Below the pieces are notes generated by a model. That model was given only the letters and a program-made list of their open reading frames with translations. It searched no databases and was not told the DNA's origin. The translations under genes and the position numbers were made by a program. From Pseudomonas putida (GTDB taxonomy: Bacteria > Pseudomonadota > Gammaproteobacteria > Pseudomonadales > Pseudomonadaceae), in the NCBI GenBank assembly GCA_041879295.1, contig CP047152.1, forward strand, positions 2,485,501 to 2,549,500: a stretch of DNA of 64,000 nucleotides, in the 5' to 3' direction. This document shows positions 17,475-26,468 of this stretch, one piece after another. Every line of letters starts with the position of its first letter. The stretch's first letter is position 1.

Positions 17475-20246
17475 ATGGCCAGCAAACAGTGCCAGGTCTG
17501 TGGCCAACCCGCTACGACACGGGTGGAAGCCAAGGTCAATGGCCGCCACAGCACAATGCTGTTGTGTAATGATCACTATCGCCAATTGGTGCGCCAGCAA
17601 AAGCGCACCCTTTCCCCACTGGAGGCCCTTTTCGGCTCGCGCAGCGGTTTGTTTGAGGATTTCATCGGCAGCGATTTCTTCCGCAACGGAGGAGACTCAG
17701 TATCCGTTGCCGCGGGTGCCGATGATGTGGCCGAAGCGTCGTCTGGCGAACCTGCCCCCGCAGGGGCTGGCACGCCGCGGCGTCGTGGCAGCGGGCTGGC
17801 CAGCCGCATCAGCGAACACTCCGAGGCCCTGTTGCAGGAAGCTGCCAAGCGTGCCACGGAGTTCGGTCGGCCCGAAGTCGATACTGAGCACCTGCTGCTG
17901 GCCCTAGCCGACAGCGACGTGGTGAAGACCGTCCTCAGCCAGTTCAAGATCAAGGTCGATGACCTCAAACGCCAGATCGAGGCCGAAGCCAAGCGCGGCG
18001 ACAAACCGTTTGAAGGAGAAATCGGCGTGTCGCCTCGCGTGAAGGATGCGCTCAGTCGCGCCTTTGTCGCCTCGAATGAATTAGGCCACGCTTACGTCGG
18101 ACCCGAGCACCTTCTGATCGGGCTAGCAGAGGAGGGCGAAGGGCTGGCCGCCAACTTGCTGCGCCGCTATGGCCTCACGCCGCAGGCCCTGCGCCAGCGG
18201 GTAAACAAGGTGGTTGGCAAAGGGGCGGAGGATGGCCGCGCCGAGGCGCCGACCAATACGCCGGAGCTCGACAAGTATTCGCGCGATCTCACCAAGATGG
18301 CGCGCGAGGGCAAGCTGGACCCGGTCATCGGACGCGCGCAGGAAATCGAAACCACCATCGAGGTGCTGGCGCGGCGCAAGAAGAACAATCCCGTGTTGAT
18401 CGGCGACCCTGGCGTGGGCAAGACGGCCATCGTCGAGGGATTGGCACAGCGTATGGTGGCCGGCGAGGTGCCCGAGACGCTGCGTGACAAGCGCCTGGTA
18501 GAGCTGAACATCAATTCCATGGTGGCCGGCGCGAAGTACCGGGGCGAGTTCGAGGAACGCGTGCACAAGGTGCTCAAGGAAATCTCCGAGCACCAGGGCG
18601 AGTTGATTCTCTTCATCGACGAGGTGCACACCATTGTGGGTGCCGGCCAGGGTGGTGGAGAAGGCGGCTTGGACGTCGCCAACGTCTTCAAACCGATGAT
18701 GGCGCGTGGTGAGCTGAACCTGATCGGCGCGACCACGCTCAACGAGTACCAGAAGTACATCGAGCAGGACGCTGCGCTGGAGCGGCGTTTCCAGCCGGTC
18801 ATGGTGCCCGAGCCAACGGTGGCGCAGACCATCATGATCCTGCGCGGCCTGCGCGATACCTTTGAAGCGCACCACAAGGTCAGCATCACCGAGGACGCGA
18901 TCATCGCTGCCGCCGAACTGTCCGACCGCTACGTCACCGCGCGCTTCCTGCCGGACAAGGCCATCGACTTGCTCGATCAGGCTGCCGCCCGCGTGAAGCT
19001 ATCGGCGACGGCCCGCCCGGTGGCGGTGCAGGAAATGGAATCCGAACTGCACCAGTTGCGCCGGGAGCAGAACTACGCGGCTTCCCGCAAGCGATATGAC
19101 AATGCGGCGCAGATCAGCAAGCGCATCGAAGCCAAGGAGGCCGAACTCAAGGAGCGCGTCGCGGACTGGGAGCGCGAGCGCGGTTCGGGCAGCGCCGAAG
19201 TCAAGGCGGAGCACGTTGCACAGATCGTCTCGCGTCTGACCGGCATCCCGGTCAATGAGCTGACGGTGGAGGAGCGCGAGAAACTGCTGCACCTGGAGCA
19301 TCGGCTGCATGAGCGCCTGGTGGGGCAGGACGAGGCGGTACGCGCTGTGGCGGATGCGGTGCGGCTGTCGCGCGCGGGTCTGCGCGAAGGCAGCAAGCCC
19401 GTGGCCACGTTCCTGTTCCTGGGTTCCACTGGCGTCGGCAAGACTGAGCTCGCCAAGGCGCTGGCGGAATCCATCTACGGCGACGAGGGGGCCCTGTTGC
19501 GCATCGACATGTCGGAGTATGGCGAGCGCCATTCCGTGGCTCGGCTGGTGGGCGCGCCCCCCGGCTACGTCGGTTATGACGAAGGTGGCCAGCTTACCGA
19601 AAAGGTCCGGCGCAAGCCCTATAGCGTGCTGCTGCTCGACGAGATCGAGAAGGCCCACCCCGACGTCTACAACATCCTGCTGCAGGTGTTCGACGACGGG
19701 CGACTGACCGATGGTAAGGGGCGCGTGGTGGACTTCACCAACACCATTATCATCGCCACGTCCAACCTGGGCTCCGACATCATTCAGCGCCGGCTGAATG
19801 CGCCCGGAGCGGCTGGCGAGGAATACGAGAAGACCAAGGCCGAGGTGATGGACGTGCTGCGCGGGCACTTTCGCCCCGAGTTCCTCAACCGCATCGACGA
19901 AATCATCGTCTTCCATGCCCTGGGCAAGCAAGAGATCCGCCACATCGTCGGCCTGCAACTCGATCGCGTGGCCCGTAATGCCGCGAGCCAGGGCGTGACG
20001 CTGACGTTCGACGAGACGCTGGTCGATCACTTGGCGGAAGAGGGCTACAAACCCGAATTCGGTGCCCGCGAGCTCAAGCGACTGATCCGCAGCGAGCTGG
20101 AGACGGCACTGGCGCGTGAAATACTCGGCGGCGGCATTGGCAAGGGTGATCAGGCCCATGCGCGCTGGGACGACAAGGCGGAGCGGGTCGGGTTCGACCG
20201 GCGGCAAGCCGTGCCGGTCAAAGAGCTCGACAGTGAAAATGCGTGA
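17475..20246 (+). CDS. clpG: ClpG/ClpK AAA+ disaggregase of the stress-tolerance locus
   Basis: 923 aa from an ATG with AAGGAG 8 bases upstream; the longer frame start is upstream of the Shine-Dalgarno and has no family similarity. The ClpG hallmark is the extended N terminus with a zinc-finger-like C6-x2-C9...C31-x2-H34, followed by a Clp-N repeat domain (about 110-240), AAA1 with GDPGVGKT near 310-317 and LILFIDE near 378, a short middle domain, and AAA2 with GSTGVGKT near 648-655 and SVLLLDE near 718. ClpG/ClpK resolubilises heat-aggregated protein on its own and confers strong heat tolerance. It is the first intact gene of the locus and is followed by psiE and three hsp20 genes. Confidence 0.95.
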   Translation: MASKQCQVCGQPATTRVEAKVNGRHSTMLLCNDHYRQLVRQQKRTLSPLEALFGSRSGLFEDFIGSDFFRNGGDSVSVAAGADDVAEASSGEPAPAGAGTPRRRGSGLASRISEHSEALLQEAAKRATEFGRPEVDTEHLLLALADSDVVKTVLSQFKIKVDDLKRQIEAEAKRGDKPFEGEIGVSPRVKDALSRAFVASNELGHAYVGPEHLLIGLAEEGEGLAANLLRRYGLTPQALRQRVNKVVGKGAEDGRAEAPTNTPELDKYSRDLTKMAREGKLDPVIGRAQEIETTIEVLARRKKNNPVLIGDPGVGKTAIVEGLAQRMVAGEVPETLRDKRLVELNINSMVAGAKYRGEFEERVHKVLKEISEHQGELILFIDEVHTIVGAGQGGGEGGLDVANVFKPMMARGELNLIGATTLNEYQKYIEQDAALERRFQPVMVPEPTVAQTIMILRGLRDTFEAHHKVSITEDAIIAAAELSDRYVTARFLPDKAIDLLDQAAARVKLSATARPVAVQEMESELHQLRREQNYAASRKRYDNAAQISKRIEAKEAELKERVADWERERGSGSAEVKAEHVAQIVSRLTGIPVNELTVEEREKLLHLEHRLHERLVGQDEAVRAVADAVRLSRAGLREGSKPVATFLFLGSTGVGKTELAKALAESIYGDEGALLRIDMSEYGERHSVARLVGAPPGYVGYDEGGQLTEKVRRKPYSVLLLDEIEKAHPDVYNILLQVFDDGRLTDGKGRVVDFTNTIIIATSNLGSDIIQRRLNAPGAAGEEYEKTKAEVMDVLRGHFRPEFLNRIDEIIVFHALGKQEIRHIVGLQLDRVARNAASQGVTLTFDETLVDHLAEEGYKPEFGARELKRLIRSELETALAREILGGGIGKGDQAHARWDDKAERVGFDRRQAVPVKELDSENA

Positions 20247-20304
20247 AGCGCTGCCGAAGGCTGCACTTTCTCGTTGCAATGATCTGCTGCTGAAGGGGTG
20301 ACGC

Positions 20305-20775
20305 ATGAAGGACAGCAATCAGCCCGAGACCACACGCATGCGACTGCGTCGCGAGTGGGCGGTGATGACGTTTTACGAGCGTTTCGAGCAGATCGTCGCC
20401 CACATTCTATCGATGGTGATCGCGCTGGTTATCGTGGTGTCGCTGGTGCAGCTGATCCAGATAGTCTTCAGCCTGCTGATCATCGATGCGTTCAATCCGC
20501 TGGACCACCGGACCTTCCAGAATGTGTTCGGCATGGTCATGACGCTGCTGATCGCGATGGAATTCAAGCATTCCATCGTGCGCGTTGTCTTGCGCCGTGA
20601 CAGCATCATTCAGGTCAAGACGGTCCTGTTGATCGGGTTGATCGCGCTGTCCCGCAAGATCGTGATCCTTGATCCCGATGTCAGCCCGGCCAAAGTCGCG
20701 GCGCTTGCTGGCGCGACCCTGGCCCTGGGGCTGACCTATTGGCTGTTGCGTGAGCGCGATGATCGAGTTGCCTAG
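20305..20775 (+). CDS. PsiE-like inner-membrane protein
   Basis: 156 aa with four predicted membrane helices (about residues 32-52, 62-85, 100-118 and 130-150) and the PsiE-family core HRTFQNVFGMVMTLLIAMEF. PsiE was named for phosphate-starvation induction in E. coli; its biochemical role is unknown, and the tLST version is a standard member of these loci. It lies 58 bases after clpG and shares its direction, so it is probably in the same transcript. AAGGGG precedes the ATG. Confidence 0.88.
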   Translation: MKDSNQPETTRMRLRREWAVMTFYERFEQIVAHILSMVIALVIVVSLVQLIQIVFSLLIIDAFNPLDHRTFQNVFGMVMTLLIAMEFKHSIVRVVLRRDSIIQVKTVLLIGLIALSRKIVILDPDVSPAKVAALAGATLALGLTYWLLRERDDRVA

Positions 20776-20964
20776 GCTCTGTGTGAATGGCGCCAAGGCA
20801 AAGATTGAAGGGGAAAAAGAGCGCGGATCTGTAATTCCATATTCGTTCAAACCGGGGCTTGAAAACCTCGAAATCGCTCACATGATTCCGTCGTCAGGGG
20901 CCGCAGCCCGGCGCTTCGTGCCTCCTGTTCGAGATCATTTCAGTCAGCTTGAAGGAGGATTGTC

Positions 20965-21420
20965 ATATACGAGTCCCTTCTTAATCTGTCGAGCGATCCC
21001 ATTGCCGAGTTCGAGAGGCTGCAGCGCGAACTGCAACATGTGCTGGGAACGGGTCTGGGGCGCCCAGGCAGTATTCGTGCCTTGGCCAGTGGTGCTTTTC
21101 CTGCCATCAATGTCGCGAGCACGCCGTCCAGCCTGGAGGTCTACGCCTTCGTTCCCGGCGTCGACCCGAGCGACCTCGATCTGCAGATTCACCGAGGGTT
21201 GCTGTCGATTTCCGGTGAGCGCCGGCCGGCGCGCAGCGCACAGGAGGGCAATTGCTCGGTGTACGCCAACGAGCGTTTTTCCGGACGGTTCAAGCGTACC
21301 GTGAGCCTCAATGATCAGGTCGATACCGACAAGGTCGAAGCTCACTGTTGCGACGGTGTTCTGCGCATTTCGCTACCGCGGCGCGAAGCGCTGCAGCCCA
21401 AGCGCATAGCCATTCAGTAA
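20965..21420 (+). CDS. hsp20: Small heat-shock protein Hsp20, first copy, with abnormal start
   Basis: The alpha-crystallin domain is complete (FPAINVASTPSSLEVYAFVP ... GVLRISLPRREA). The conserved Hsp20 N terminus (YESLLNLSSDPIAEFERLQ) is present in frame, but where its start codon should be there is ATA (20965-20967), 6 bases after a perfect AGGAGG at 20953-20958. No ATG, GTG or TTG exists in frame between the upstream TGA at 20950 and the GTG at 21040. Translation could begin weakly at ATA or ATT, or at GTG 21040 giving a 126-aa protein without most of the N-terminal arm but with no Shine-Dalgarno. It is a holdase binding unfolding proteins, probably working with ClpG. Confidence 0.8.
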   Translation: MYESLLNLSSDPIAEFERLQRELQHVLGTGLGRPGSIRALASGAFPAINVASTPSSLEVYAFVPGVDPSDLDLQIHRGLLSISGERRPARSAQEGNCSVYANERFSGRFKRTVSLNDQVDTDKVEAHCCDGVLRISLPRREALQPKRIAIQ

Positions 21421-21447
21421 CAGCAACGGTTTGAAGGAGGAATCACC

Positions 21448-21819
21448 ATGAACGACAAGCAAGCGGTCGTGCGCGGCGAAACTGAAACCCAAACACTGCT
21501 GCCGCGTATCGATGTATTTGAAGACGAAAACGGAATCCAACTGTTTGCGGACCTACCGGGCGTGCCCAAGGACCATCTCGTGGTCAATGTGGACGGTGAC
21601 ACGCTTGTGCTGGAAGGGGAGATCATGCCGCAGTTGAGCGAACAGTTGGAGGCCGTCTACGCAGAGGTCCAGCTGTCGCGATTCAGGCGAGCCTTCACCT
21701 TGAGCTCCGAACTGGACACGACCCGGATCGACGCTGAGCTACGGGACGGCGTGCTGAACGTGCGCGTTCCCAAACATGCACATGCCCAGCCGCGCAAGAT
21801 CGTCGTGAAAAGCGAGTAG
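21448..21819 (+). CDS. hsp20: Small heat-shock protein Hsp20, second copy
   Basis: 123 aa from an ATG preceded by GAAGGAGG. Short N-terminal arm, then an alpha-crystallin domain (IDVFEDENGIQLFADLPGVP ... FRRAFTLSSELDT ... GVLNVRVPKH) and the IVV-type C-terminal anchor. ATP-independent chaperone that keeps unfolding proteins soluble for disaggregases. It lies 27 bases after the first hsp20 and shares its orientation. The three copies differ clearly from one another, so they are old paralogues rather than recent duplications. Confidence 0.92.
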   Translation: MNDKQAVVRGETETQTLLPRIDVFEDENGIQLFADLPGVPKDHLVVNVDGDTLVLEGEIMPQLSEQLEAVYAEVQLSRFRRAFTLSSELDTTRIDAELRDGVLNVRVPKHAHAQPRKIVVKSE

Positions 21820-21845
21820 GGCCTTGAGCGTGTGGAGGACGACCC

Positions 21846-22349
21846 ATGGACAAACTAGCTGAACTCAAACATGGCCTGGAGGAAACCTGGCATTCGCTGG
21901 GCGAGGGCTGGCGTCAGCTTCGCGATCGCACCAGCGAGGCCCTGACGCGCCTCACGCCTGTCAACCGGAGCAGGAACGTCTCGGAGGATGCTACTTCAGC
22001 ACCGGCACTTGCCTCGAACTGGGGATTGCTGGCCGGCGATCTTTACGAGGATGGCGACCAGGTCGTCATTCGCCTCGAGGTGCCCGGAATGGTGAAGGAG
22101 GATCTGAATCTGGAAGTGCGGGGCGATGCCTTGATCATTCGCGGTGAAAAACGCATCGAGCAGGAGCAGGGCAATGGGCGTTATCGCGTCCGGCAGTGCA
22201 CCTTCGGCAGTTTCCGCCGCGCCTTCCAGCTTCCCGCTCCGGTCATTGCCGAGAAGGCCAGAGCCATATGCAGCAACGGTGTGCTGCGTGTCGAACTGCC
22301 CAAGGAAGAGCGTGCGCGTGGCCGGCGCATCGAGGTTCGCTCGGGTTGA
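21846..22349 (+). CDS. hsp20: Small heat-shock protein Hsp20, third copy
   Basis: 167 aa, longer than its two neighbours because of a 60-residue amphipathic N-terminal region (LEETWHSLGEGWRQLRDRTS). The crystallin core follows (DQVVIRLEVPGMVKEDLNLE ... FGSFRRAFQLPAPV ... NGVLRVELPKEER) with an arginine-rich tail. It starts 26 bases after the second hsp20, with GGAGGACG in front of the ATG, and is probably the last gene of the clpG-psiE-hsp20 transcript, since a strong hairpin follows. Confidence 0.92.
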   Translation: MDKLAELKHGLEETWHSLGEGWRQLRDRTSEALTRLTPVNRSRNVSEDATSAPALASNWGLLAGDLYEDGDQVVIRLEVPGMVKEDLNLEVRGDALIIRGEKRIEQEQGNGRYRVRQCTFGSFRRAFQLPAPVIAEKARAICSNGVLRVELPKEERARGRRIEVRSG

Positions 22350-22402
22350 TACTGCCACTGCATGTTCTTTGCGCAGACAAGGTACAACCCTCGTCGCCTG
22401 AA

Positions 22403-22435
22403 CTACCCGCCCGCGAAAACCTCGCGGGCGGGTAG
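22403..22435 (+). terminator. Strong hairpin after the hsp20 genes
   Basis: A perfect 14-bp stem (CTACCCGCCCGCGA paired with TCGCGGGCGGGTAG) closes a 5-base loop 54 bases after the third hsp20. There is no T-run directly after it, so it may act as an imperfect terminator, a bidirectional one, or an mRNA-stabilising structure between the chaperone genes and kefB. Confidence 0.55.
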
Positions 22436-22578
22436 TACTTCGGTTGCTCAACGGGAAGAACGGTAGCCGCTCCCCCCTGCAATGGACATTGCACTTCTCT
22501 GTCGAGCTGAGGCGCCCAGCGATAATTCATCCGGATTTTTTCCCATAACCGGTCCTGCCAGGGTTGAAGGTCGAGACT

Positions 22579-24360
22579 ATGTCCGCTGAAGGTAACGCAG
22601 GACTTTTGTTGGGTGTTATCACTTTGCTCACCGCCGCCGTGGTGGCCGTGCCGCTGCTCAAGCGCATCGGGTTCGGCTCAGTGATGGGCTACCTGTTGGC
22701 AGGGATGATGATCGGACCCTTCGGGCTGCAACTGATCAATGACCCCCACACCATCATTGATGTGGGCGAGTTGGGTGTGGTGATGTTTCTTTTCGTGATT
22801 GGCCTGGAGCTCAAACCCTCGCATCTATGGGACCTGCGTGGGCAGATCTTTGGGCTGGGCAGCCTGCAGGTGGTGATCTGTGCCGTTCTGCTCACCGTCG
22901 TCGGCAAGGCCTTTGGTTTCCCTTGGCAGGTGTCATTCGTCTGCGCGGCCGGTTTTGTGCTCACATCCACGGCGATTGTCATGCAAGTTCTCTCGGAGCG
23001 GGGTGACTTGAACGAGCCGAGGGGCCAACGCATCGTCTCCATTCTGCTGTTTGAAGACCTGTTGATAGTGCCGTTGCTGGCGGTGGTGGCATTTCTGGCA
23101 CCTACTGCATCGGTGCCCGAACCCAGCTCCCCCCTGTGGCAGCGCATGGCGACCGCAGCGCTGTCCCTGAGCGCACTGGTGGTCATCGGGTTGTGGTTGC
23201 TCAACCCTCTGTTTCGGGTATTGGCCCAAGCCAGGGCGCGCGAGGTGATGACTGCTGCCGCGCTGCTGGTGGTGCTGGGAGCAGCGCTGCTGATGGAAAT
23301 CGGCGGCCTGTCAATGGCGATGGGCGCGTTCGTTGCCGGTGTGCTGCTGTCGGAGTCCACCTTCCGCCACCAGCTTGAGGCTGACATAGAACCGTTTCGC
23401 GGGTTGTTGCTGGGGCTGTTTTTCCTCGGCGTCGGCATGGCGCTGGATCTGCACGTGGTGGCCGCGAACTGGCTGCTGATCACCTCTGGCGTGCTGGCGC
23501 TGATGATGGTCAAGGCGCTGTGTATCTATGGGGTCGCGCGCCTCGCGAAAAGCCAGCATGGTGATGCGCTGGACCGCGCCGTGCTGATGGCGCAGGGTGG
23601 TGAATTTGCGTTCGTGCTGTTTGCCGAAGCGCTGAAACTCAAGGTCGTCAGTGCCGAAATCAACGCCAACATGACGGCTATCGTGGTGTTGTCCATGGCC
23701 GTTACGCCGGTCAACCTTCTATTGTACAAGCGCTTCGCGCGGCCCCGGGCGGTTTCCATGGCCGGTGTGGAGCCGGCACAGAATCTCCAAGGCCATATCC
23801 TGATCATAGGGTTTGGTCGTGTCGGCCAGATCGCTTGCCAGGCACCACTCGCTCATGGCGCCAAGCTTTCGATCATCGACATGGACCCGGAGGTGATCCG
23901 CGCCGTCGAGCCTTATGGTTTCAAGGTCTATTACGGTGATGGTGCCCGGCACGACCTGTTGCATGCTGCCGGGGCCCATCACGCCCGTACCATCATTGTG
24001 TGCGTGAATGACAAGAAGGCCGCGACACGCATCGTCGAAAGCACGCGGCACTATTGCCCGCAGGTGAAGGTGCTGGTGCGCGCCTTTGACCGCGAGCACG
24101 CGTTGGAGCTGGTCAAGCACGACGCCGACTACATCGTGCGGGAAACCTTTGAATCCGCCTTGCTGCTTGGCCACCAGGCCGTGCTGACCCTGGGTGCCTC
24201 AGCGCACGAAGCCGACGCGGTGACCGACGAGGTGCGCACCCGCGATGCTGAACGTTTTGCCCTGGAAACATCCGGGGGGCTATTTGCCGGGCGAGCGTTG
24301 GTCCTGGGAAATATCGAGCGCATTGATCCGCCGAAGCCTGAAGCACGGGATGCTCATTGA
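22579..24360 (+). CDS. kefB: KefB/KefC-type K+/H+ antiporter of the stress-tolerance locus
   Basis: 593 aa from the ATG at 22579 (an upstream TTG is less likely). Residues 1-380 are a monovalent cation:proton antiporter-2 domain with about 12 membrane segments, including GSVMGYLLAGMMIGPFGL and MAQGGEFAFVLFAEALKL. Residues from about 400 form a TrkA-N/RCK domain with the nucleotide-binding loop IIGFGRVGQ near 407-415 and acidic IDMDPE. Kef systems export K+ in exchange for H+ to acidify the cytoplasm during electrophile stress. kefB is a usual member of tLST/TLQ loci. A decayed second copy lies at 26015-26385. Confidence 0.93.
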   Translation: MSAEGNAGLLLGVITLLTAAVVAVPLLKRIGFGSVMGYLLAGMMIGPFGLQLINDPHTIIDVGELGVVMFLFVIGLELKPSHLWDLRGQIFGLGSLQVVICAVLLTVVGKAFGFPWQVSFVCAAGFVLTSTAIVMQVLSERGDLNEPRGQRIVSILLFEDLLIVPLLAVVAFLAPTASVPEPSSPLWQRMATAALSLSALVVIGLWLLNPLFRVLAQARAREVMTAAALLVVLGAALLMEIGGLSMAMGAFVAGVLLSESTFRHQLEADIEPFRGLLLGLFFLGVGMALDLHVVAANWLLITSGVLALMMVKALCIYGVARLAKSQHGDALDRAVLMAQGGEFAFVLFAEALKLKVVSAEINANMTAIVVLSMAVTPVNLLLYKRFARPRAVSMAGVEPAQNLQGHILIIGFGRVGQIACQAPLAHGAKLSIIDMDPEVIRAVEPYGFKVYYGDGARHDLLHAAGAHHARTIIVCVNDKKAATRIVESTRHYCPQVKVLVRAFDREHALELVKHDADYIVRETFESALLLGHQAVLTLGASAHEADAVTDEVRTRDAERFALETSGGLFAGRALVLGNIERIDPPKPEARDAH

Positions 24361-24509
24361 GCATGAAAACCTGACGGCAATACGCACACTCACGCTATCG
24401 CAGGCACGCACACAACTGCGGGCGATTATTTTCTGCCGCTTCGTGGGCGATGTGTAGTTTCCTGGATGGCGAGACAGATTAAATCTTCATGGGATGCGGG
24501 GATTGCACA

Positions 24510-25382
24510 TTAAACATTGCCCTTGCCCTGGTGATTATCAATGGCCTCGATGAAATTCTTGATCAACGGCGACTGCTGATTTTTTCGCCAGACGAAATAG
24601 ATATCGCTTGAATCCAAGCTCGGCACATGATCGGCCTGAAAGGTATCTGCCTGGCTCGCGAAACGGTCGATATAACTCTCTGGCACGCAAGCAAAGCCAA
24701 TTTCCTGTGCGATGCAGGCAAAAATACTGGGATACGATTCGATTTCCAGTATCGCCCGAGGCTGGATGCCGCTGCGTTCTAGCCAGTTATCGACCTGTTG
24801 CCTGTAGTGACAGGTGCGACCGAATACATACAGTTCGAGCCCAGCCAGGTCTTCCGGGGTGGGCGAGGAAAAGGCCTTCGGTACAACTCTCAACAAGCGC
24901 TCACGGAACGCTAAGCGGCTTTCAAGCAAAGGATGCTCGATGGGGCCATCAGTGAGGATCAAATCAAGCTCGCCATCCATCAACAGCCGCTCCAGGAGTA
25001 GCGAGTGCTCCGGACGGATGTGCAGTTCTACCCCAGGCGCCTCAAGGCGGTACCGTACCAGAAGCGGAGGGAGATGATTGGCCAGCGCTACGTCAAGCGC
25101 CCCAACGCGAAGCACGCCAGGCATGGAATCGGTTGAAAACAGCGAGCGTGTTTCAGCTGCCAGGTCGAGGAGCTGTTTGGCTTTGCGGTAGACCAGCCTA
25201 CCTTCGGGGGTGACAAGTAACCGGTTATTTTCGCGGTTGAACAAGACGACGCCGAGCTGAGTTTCTAGTTCTCGCAGTCTTGCTGTGATGTTCGAGGGCA
25301 CGCAATGCAGCTGTGCAGCTGCTGCGGCTATCGTACCGTGCTCTACGACAGCGCAAAAAAAACCAAGCTGTGAAAGCTTCAA
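24510..25382 (-). CDS. LysR-family transcriptional regulator
   Basis: 290 aa starting at a TTG (25382) with AAGGAG seven bases upstream; no ATG or GTG is available nearby. HTH at residues 1-60 (TIAAAAAQLHCVPSNITARL), then an effector-binding domain with GALDVALANHLPPLL and a C-terminal FVWRKNQQSPLIKNF. It is divergent from the glyoxalase gene, which starts 220 bases away, so that gene is a candidate target. The effector is not evident. Confidence 0.88.
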   Translation of the reverse strand: MKLSQLGFFCAVVEHGTIAAAAAQLHCVPSNITARLRELETQLGVVLFNRENNRLLVTPEGRLVYRKAKQLLDLAAETRSLFSTDSMPGVLRVGALDVALANHLPPLLVRYRLEAPGVELHIRPEHSLLLERLLMDGELDLILTDGPIEHPLLESRLAFRERLLRVVPKAFSSPTPEDLAGLELYVFGRTCHYRQQVDNWLERSGIQPRAILEIESYPSIFACIAQEIGFACVPESYIDRFASQADTFQADHVPSLDSSDIYFVWRKNQQSPLIKNFIEAIDNHQGKGNV

Positions 25383-25602
25383 GATGCTCTCCTTTTGTGA
25401 TGGTATAGCTCACATCTGATCACTTTTAGTGATGCGTGTGTCAGCTTAACATTGCCCGGGCAAACGCATCCAATCACCTCGACAGCCTAGCCTCATGGGC
25501 TTGCGGTGGTAGGGCCTGGATGCACGGACTTTCGTCGTTGTCGGGGAAAGCCTTCTAGGAAATGTTGGCCTTGCGAAGGGCTGAAGCTGCAGCGGAGAAT
25601 CG

Positions 25603-25998
25603 ATGCGCATACTACATACCATGCTACGTGTGGTGGATCTGGATAAAACCATTCACTTCTACACTAAAGTGCTCGGCATGAGCCTCTTGAGACGCAAAGA
25701 CTATCCGGAGGGCAAATTCACCCTTGCTTTCCTCGGATATGGCCTGGAGACAGAAACTGCTGTTCTGGAGCTGACGCGAAATTGGGGACAAGATAGCTAT
25801 GAGATTGGCGATGCTTACGGGCATGTAGCTATCGAGGTTGAGGATGCAGAAGCTGTGTGCAGCCGTGCTGCTATCATGGGATATCGTGTTCCTCGACCAG
25901 CAGGTCTCATGAAACATGGACGCACAATAATCGCGTTCATTGAAGATCCCAACGGGTACAAGGTCGAGCTGATACAAAAAGGCACGCAATTCGACTGA
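25603..25998 (+). CDS. gloA: Lactoylglutathione lyase (glyoxalase I)
   Basis: 131 aa, the usual length for bacterial Ni/Co-type glyoxalase I. Metal ligands are seen as H5 (RILHTMLRV), E in LELTRNWG, H74 in YGHVAIEV and E122 in YKVELIQ. Two betaalphabetabetabeta repeats are clear. It converts the methylglyoxal-glutathione hemithioacetal to S-lactoylglutathione. Its closeness to kefB is notable because Kef antiporters are gated by glutathione adducts during electrophile stress; the intervening LysR gene and different strand mean they are not one operon. Confidence 0.92.
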   Translation: MRILHTMLRVVDLDKTIHFYTKVLGMSLLRRKDYPEGKFTLAFLGYGLETETAVLELTRNWGQDSYEIGDAYGHVAIEVEDAEAVCSRAAIMGYRVPRPAGLMKHGRTIIAFIEDPNGYKVELIQKGTQFD

Positions 25999-26014
25999 TC
26001 AAGCGAGGGAAGGC

Positions 26015-26385
26015 GCGAGGCAGGGCCTGGAGTGGCGAAAGTGCTTTTGTGCTCTTTACCGAAGCTCGGTCTTCAAGGCCCTGAACTCATCATAGCTGTT
26101 GGCCGTACAGGTCGGATTGCTTGTCCGGCGCCGCTCGCACAGGGAGCTAAACTTTAGAATATCGATGTAAATCCGCAACTGATTCGCACCGTGGAGCCCT
26201 CTGGTCTCAAGGTCCATCACGGTGATGGTGACCGCTCTGACACATTGAGCGGTTCATACACGATGCCGACTACCTAGGGCGGGAAACCTTTAATCCGCAC
26301 TGTAGCTCGACCGTCAAGCCGTGCTGACGCTGGGCGCGTTGGGGGTCGAAACCGACGCGGTGCGCATACGCGATACCTAACGAAG
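26015..26385 (+). pseudogene. Decayed second kefB-like gene (C-terminal part)
   Basis: The DNA lines up by eye with kefB in two blocks: FVLFTEA (kefB FVLFAEALKL) near 26040-26065, then a jump to the TrkA-N domain (GRTGRIACPAPLAQGAKL ... IDVNPQLIRTVEPSGLK) and, after another deletion, the DADY-GRETF and QAVLTLGA motifs near 26262-26335. Stops (TAG in KL-x-NI and in DADY-x-G) and deletions prevent translation. The divergence from the intact kefB is large, so this is an old paralogue or an older copy of the locus, not a recent duplication. Confidence 0.75.
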
Positions 26386-26468
26386 TGGCGAAGGTGTCCG
26401 TTGTCATAGGACAAACCCAGGTTTCTTTCAGCACCCTCATCCAGGTTCTGATGTAAGTAGGAGGGCGC

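Noticed and set aside
18999..20318. 439-codon minus-strand frame opposite clpG
   Set aside because: Long only because of high GC; clpG on the other strand has every AAA+ motif and a proper ribosome-binding site.
20750..21304. 184-codon frame across the psiE-hsp20 gap
   Set aside because: Runs out of frame with hsp20 and has no start signal; the hsp20 frame explains the conserved residues.
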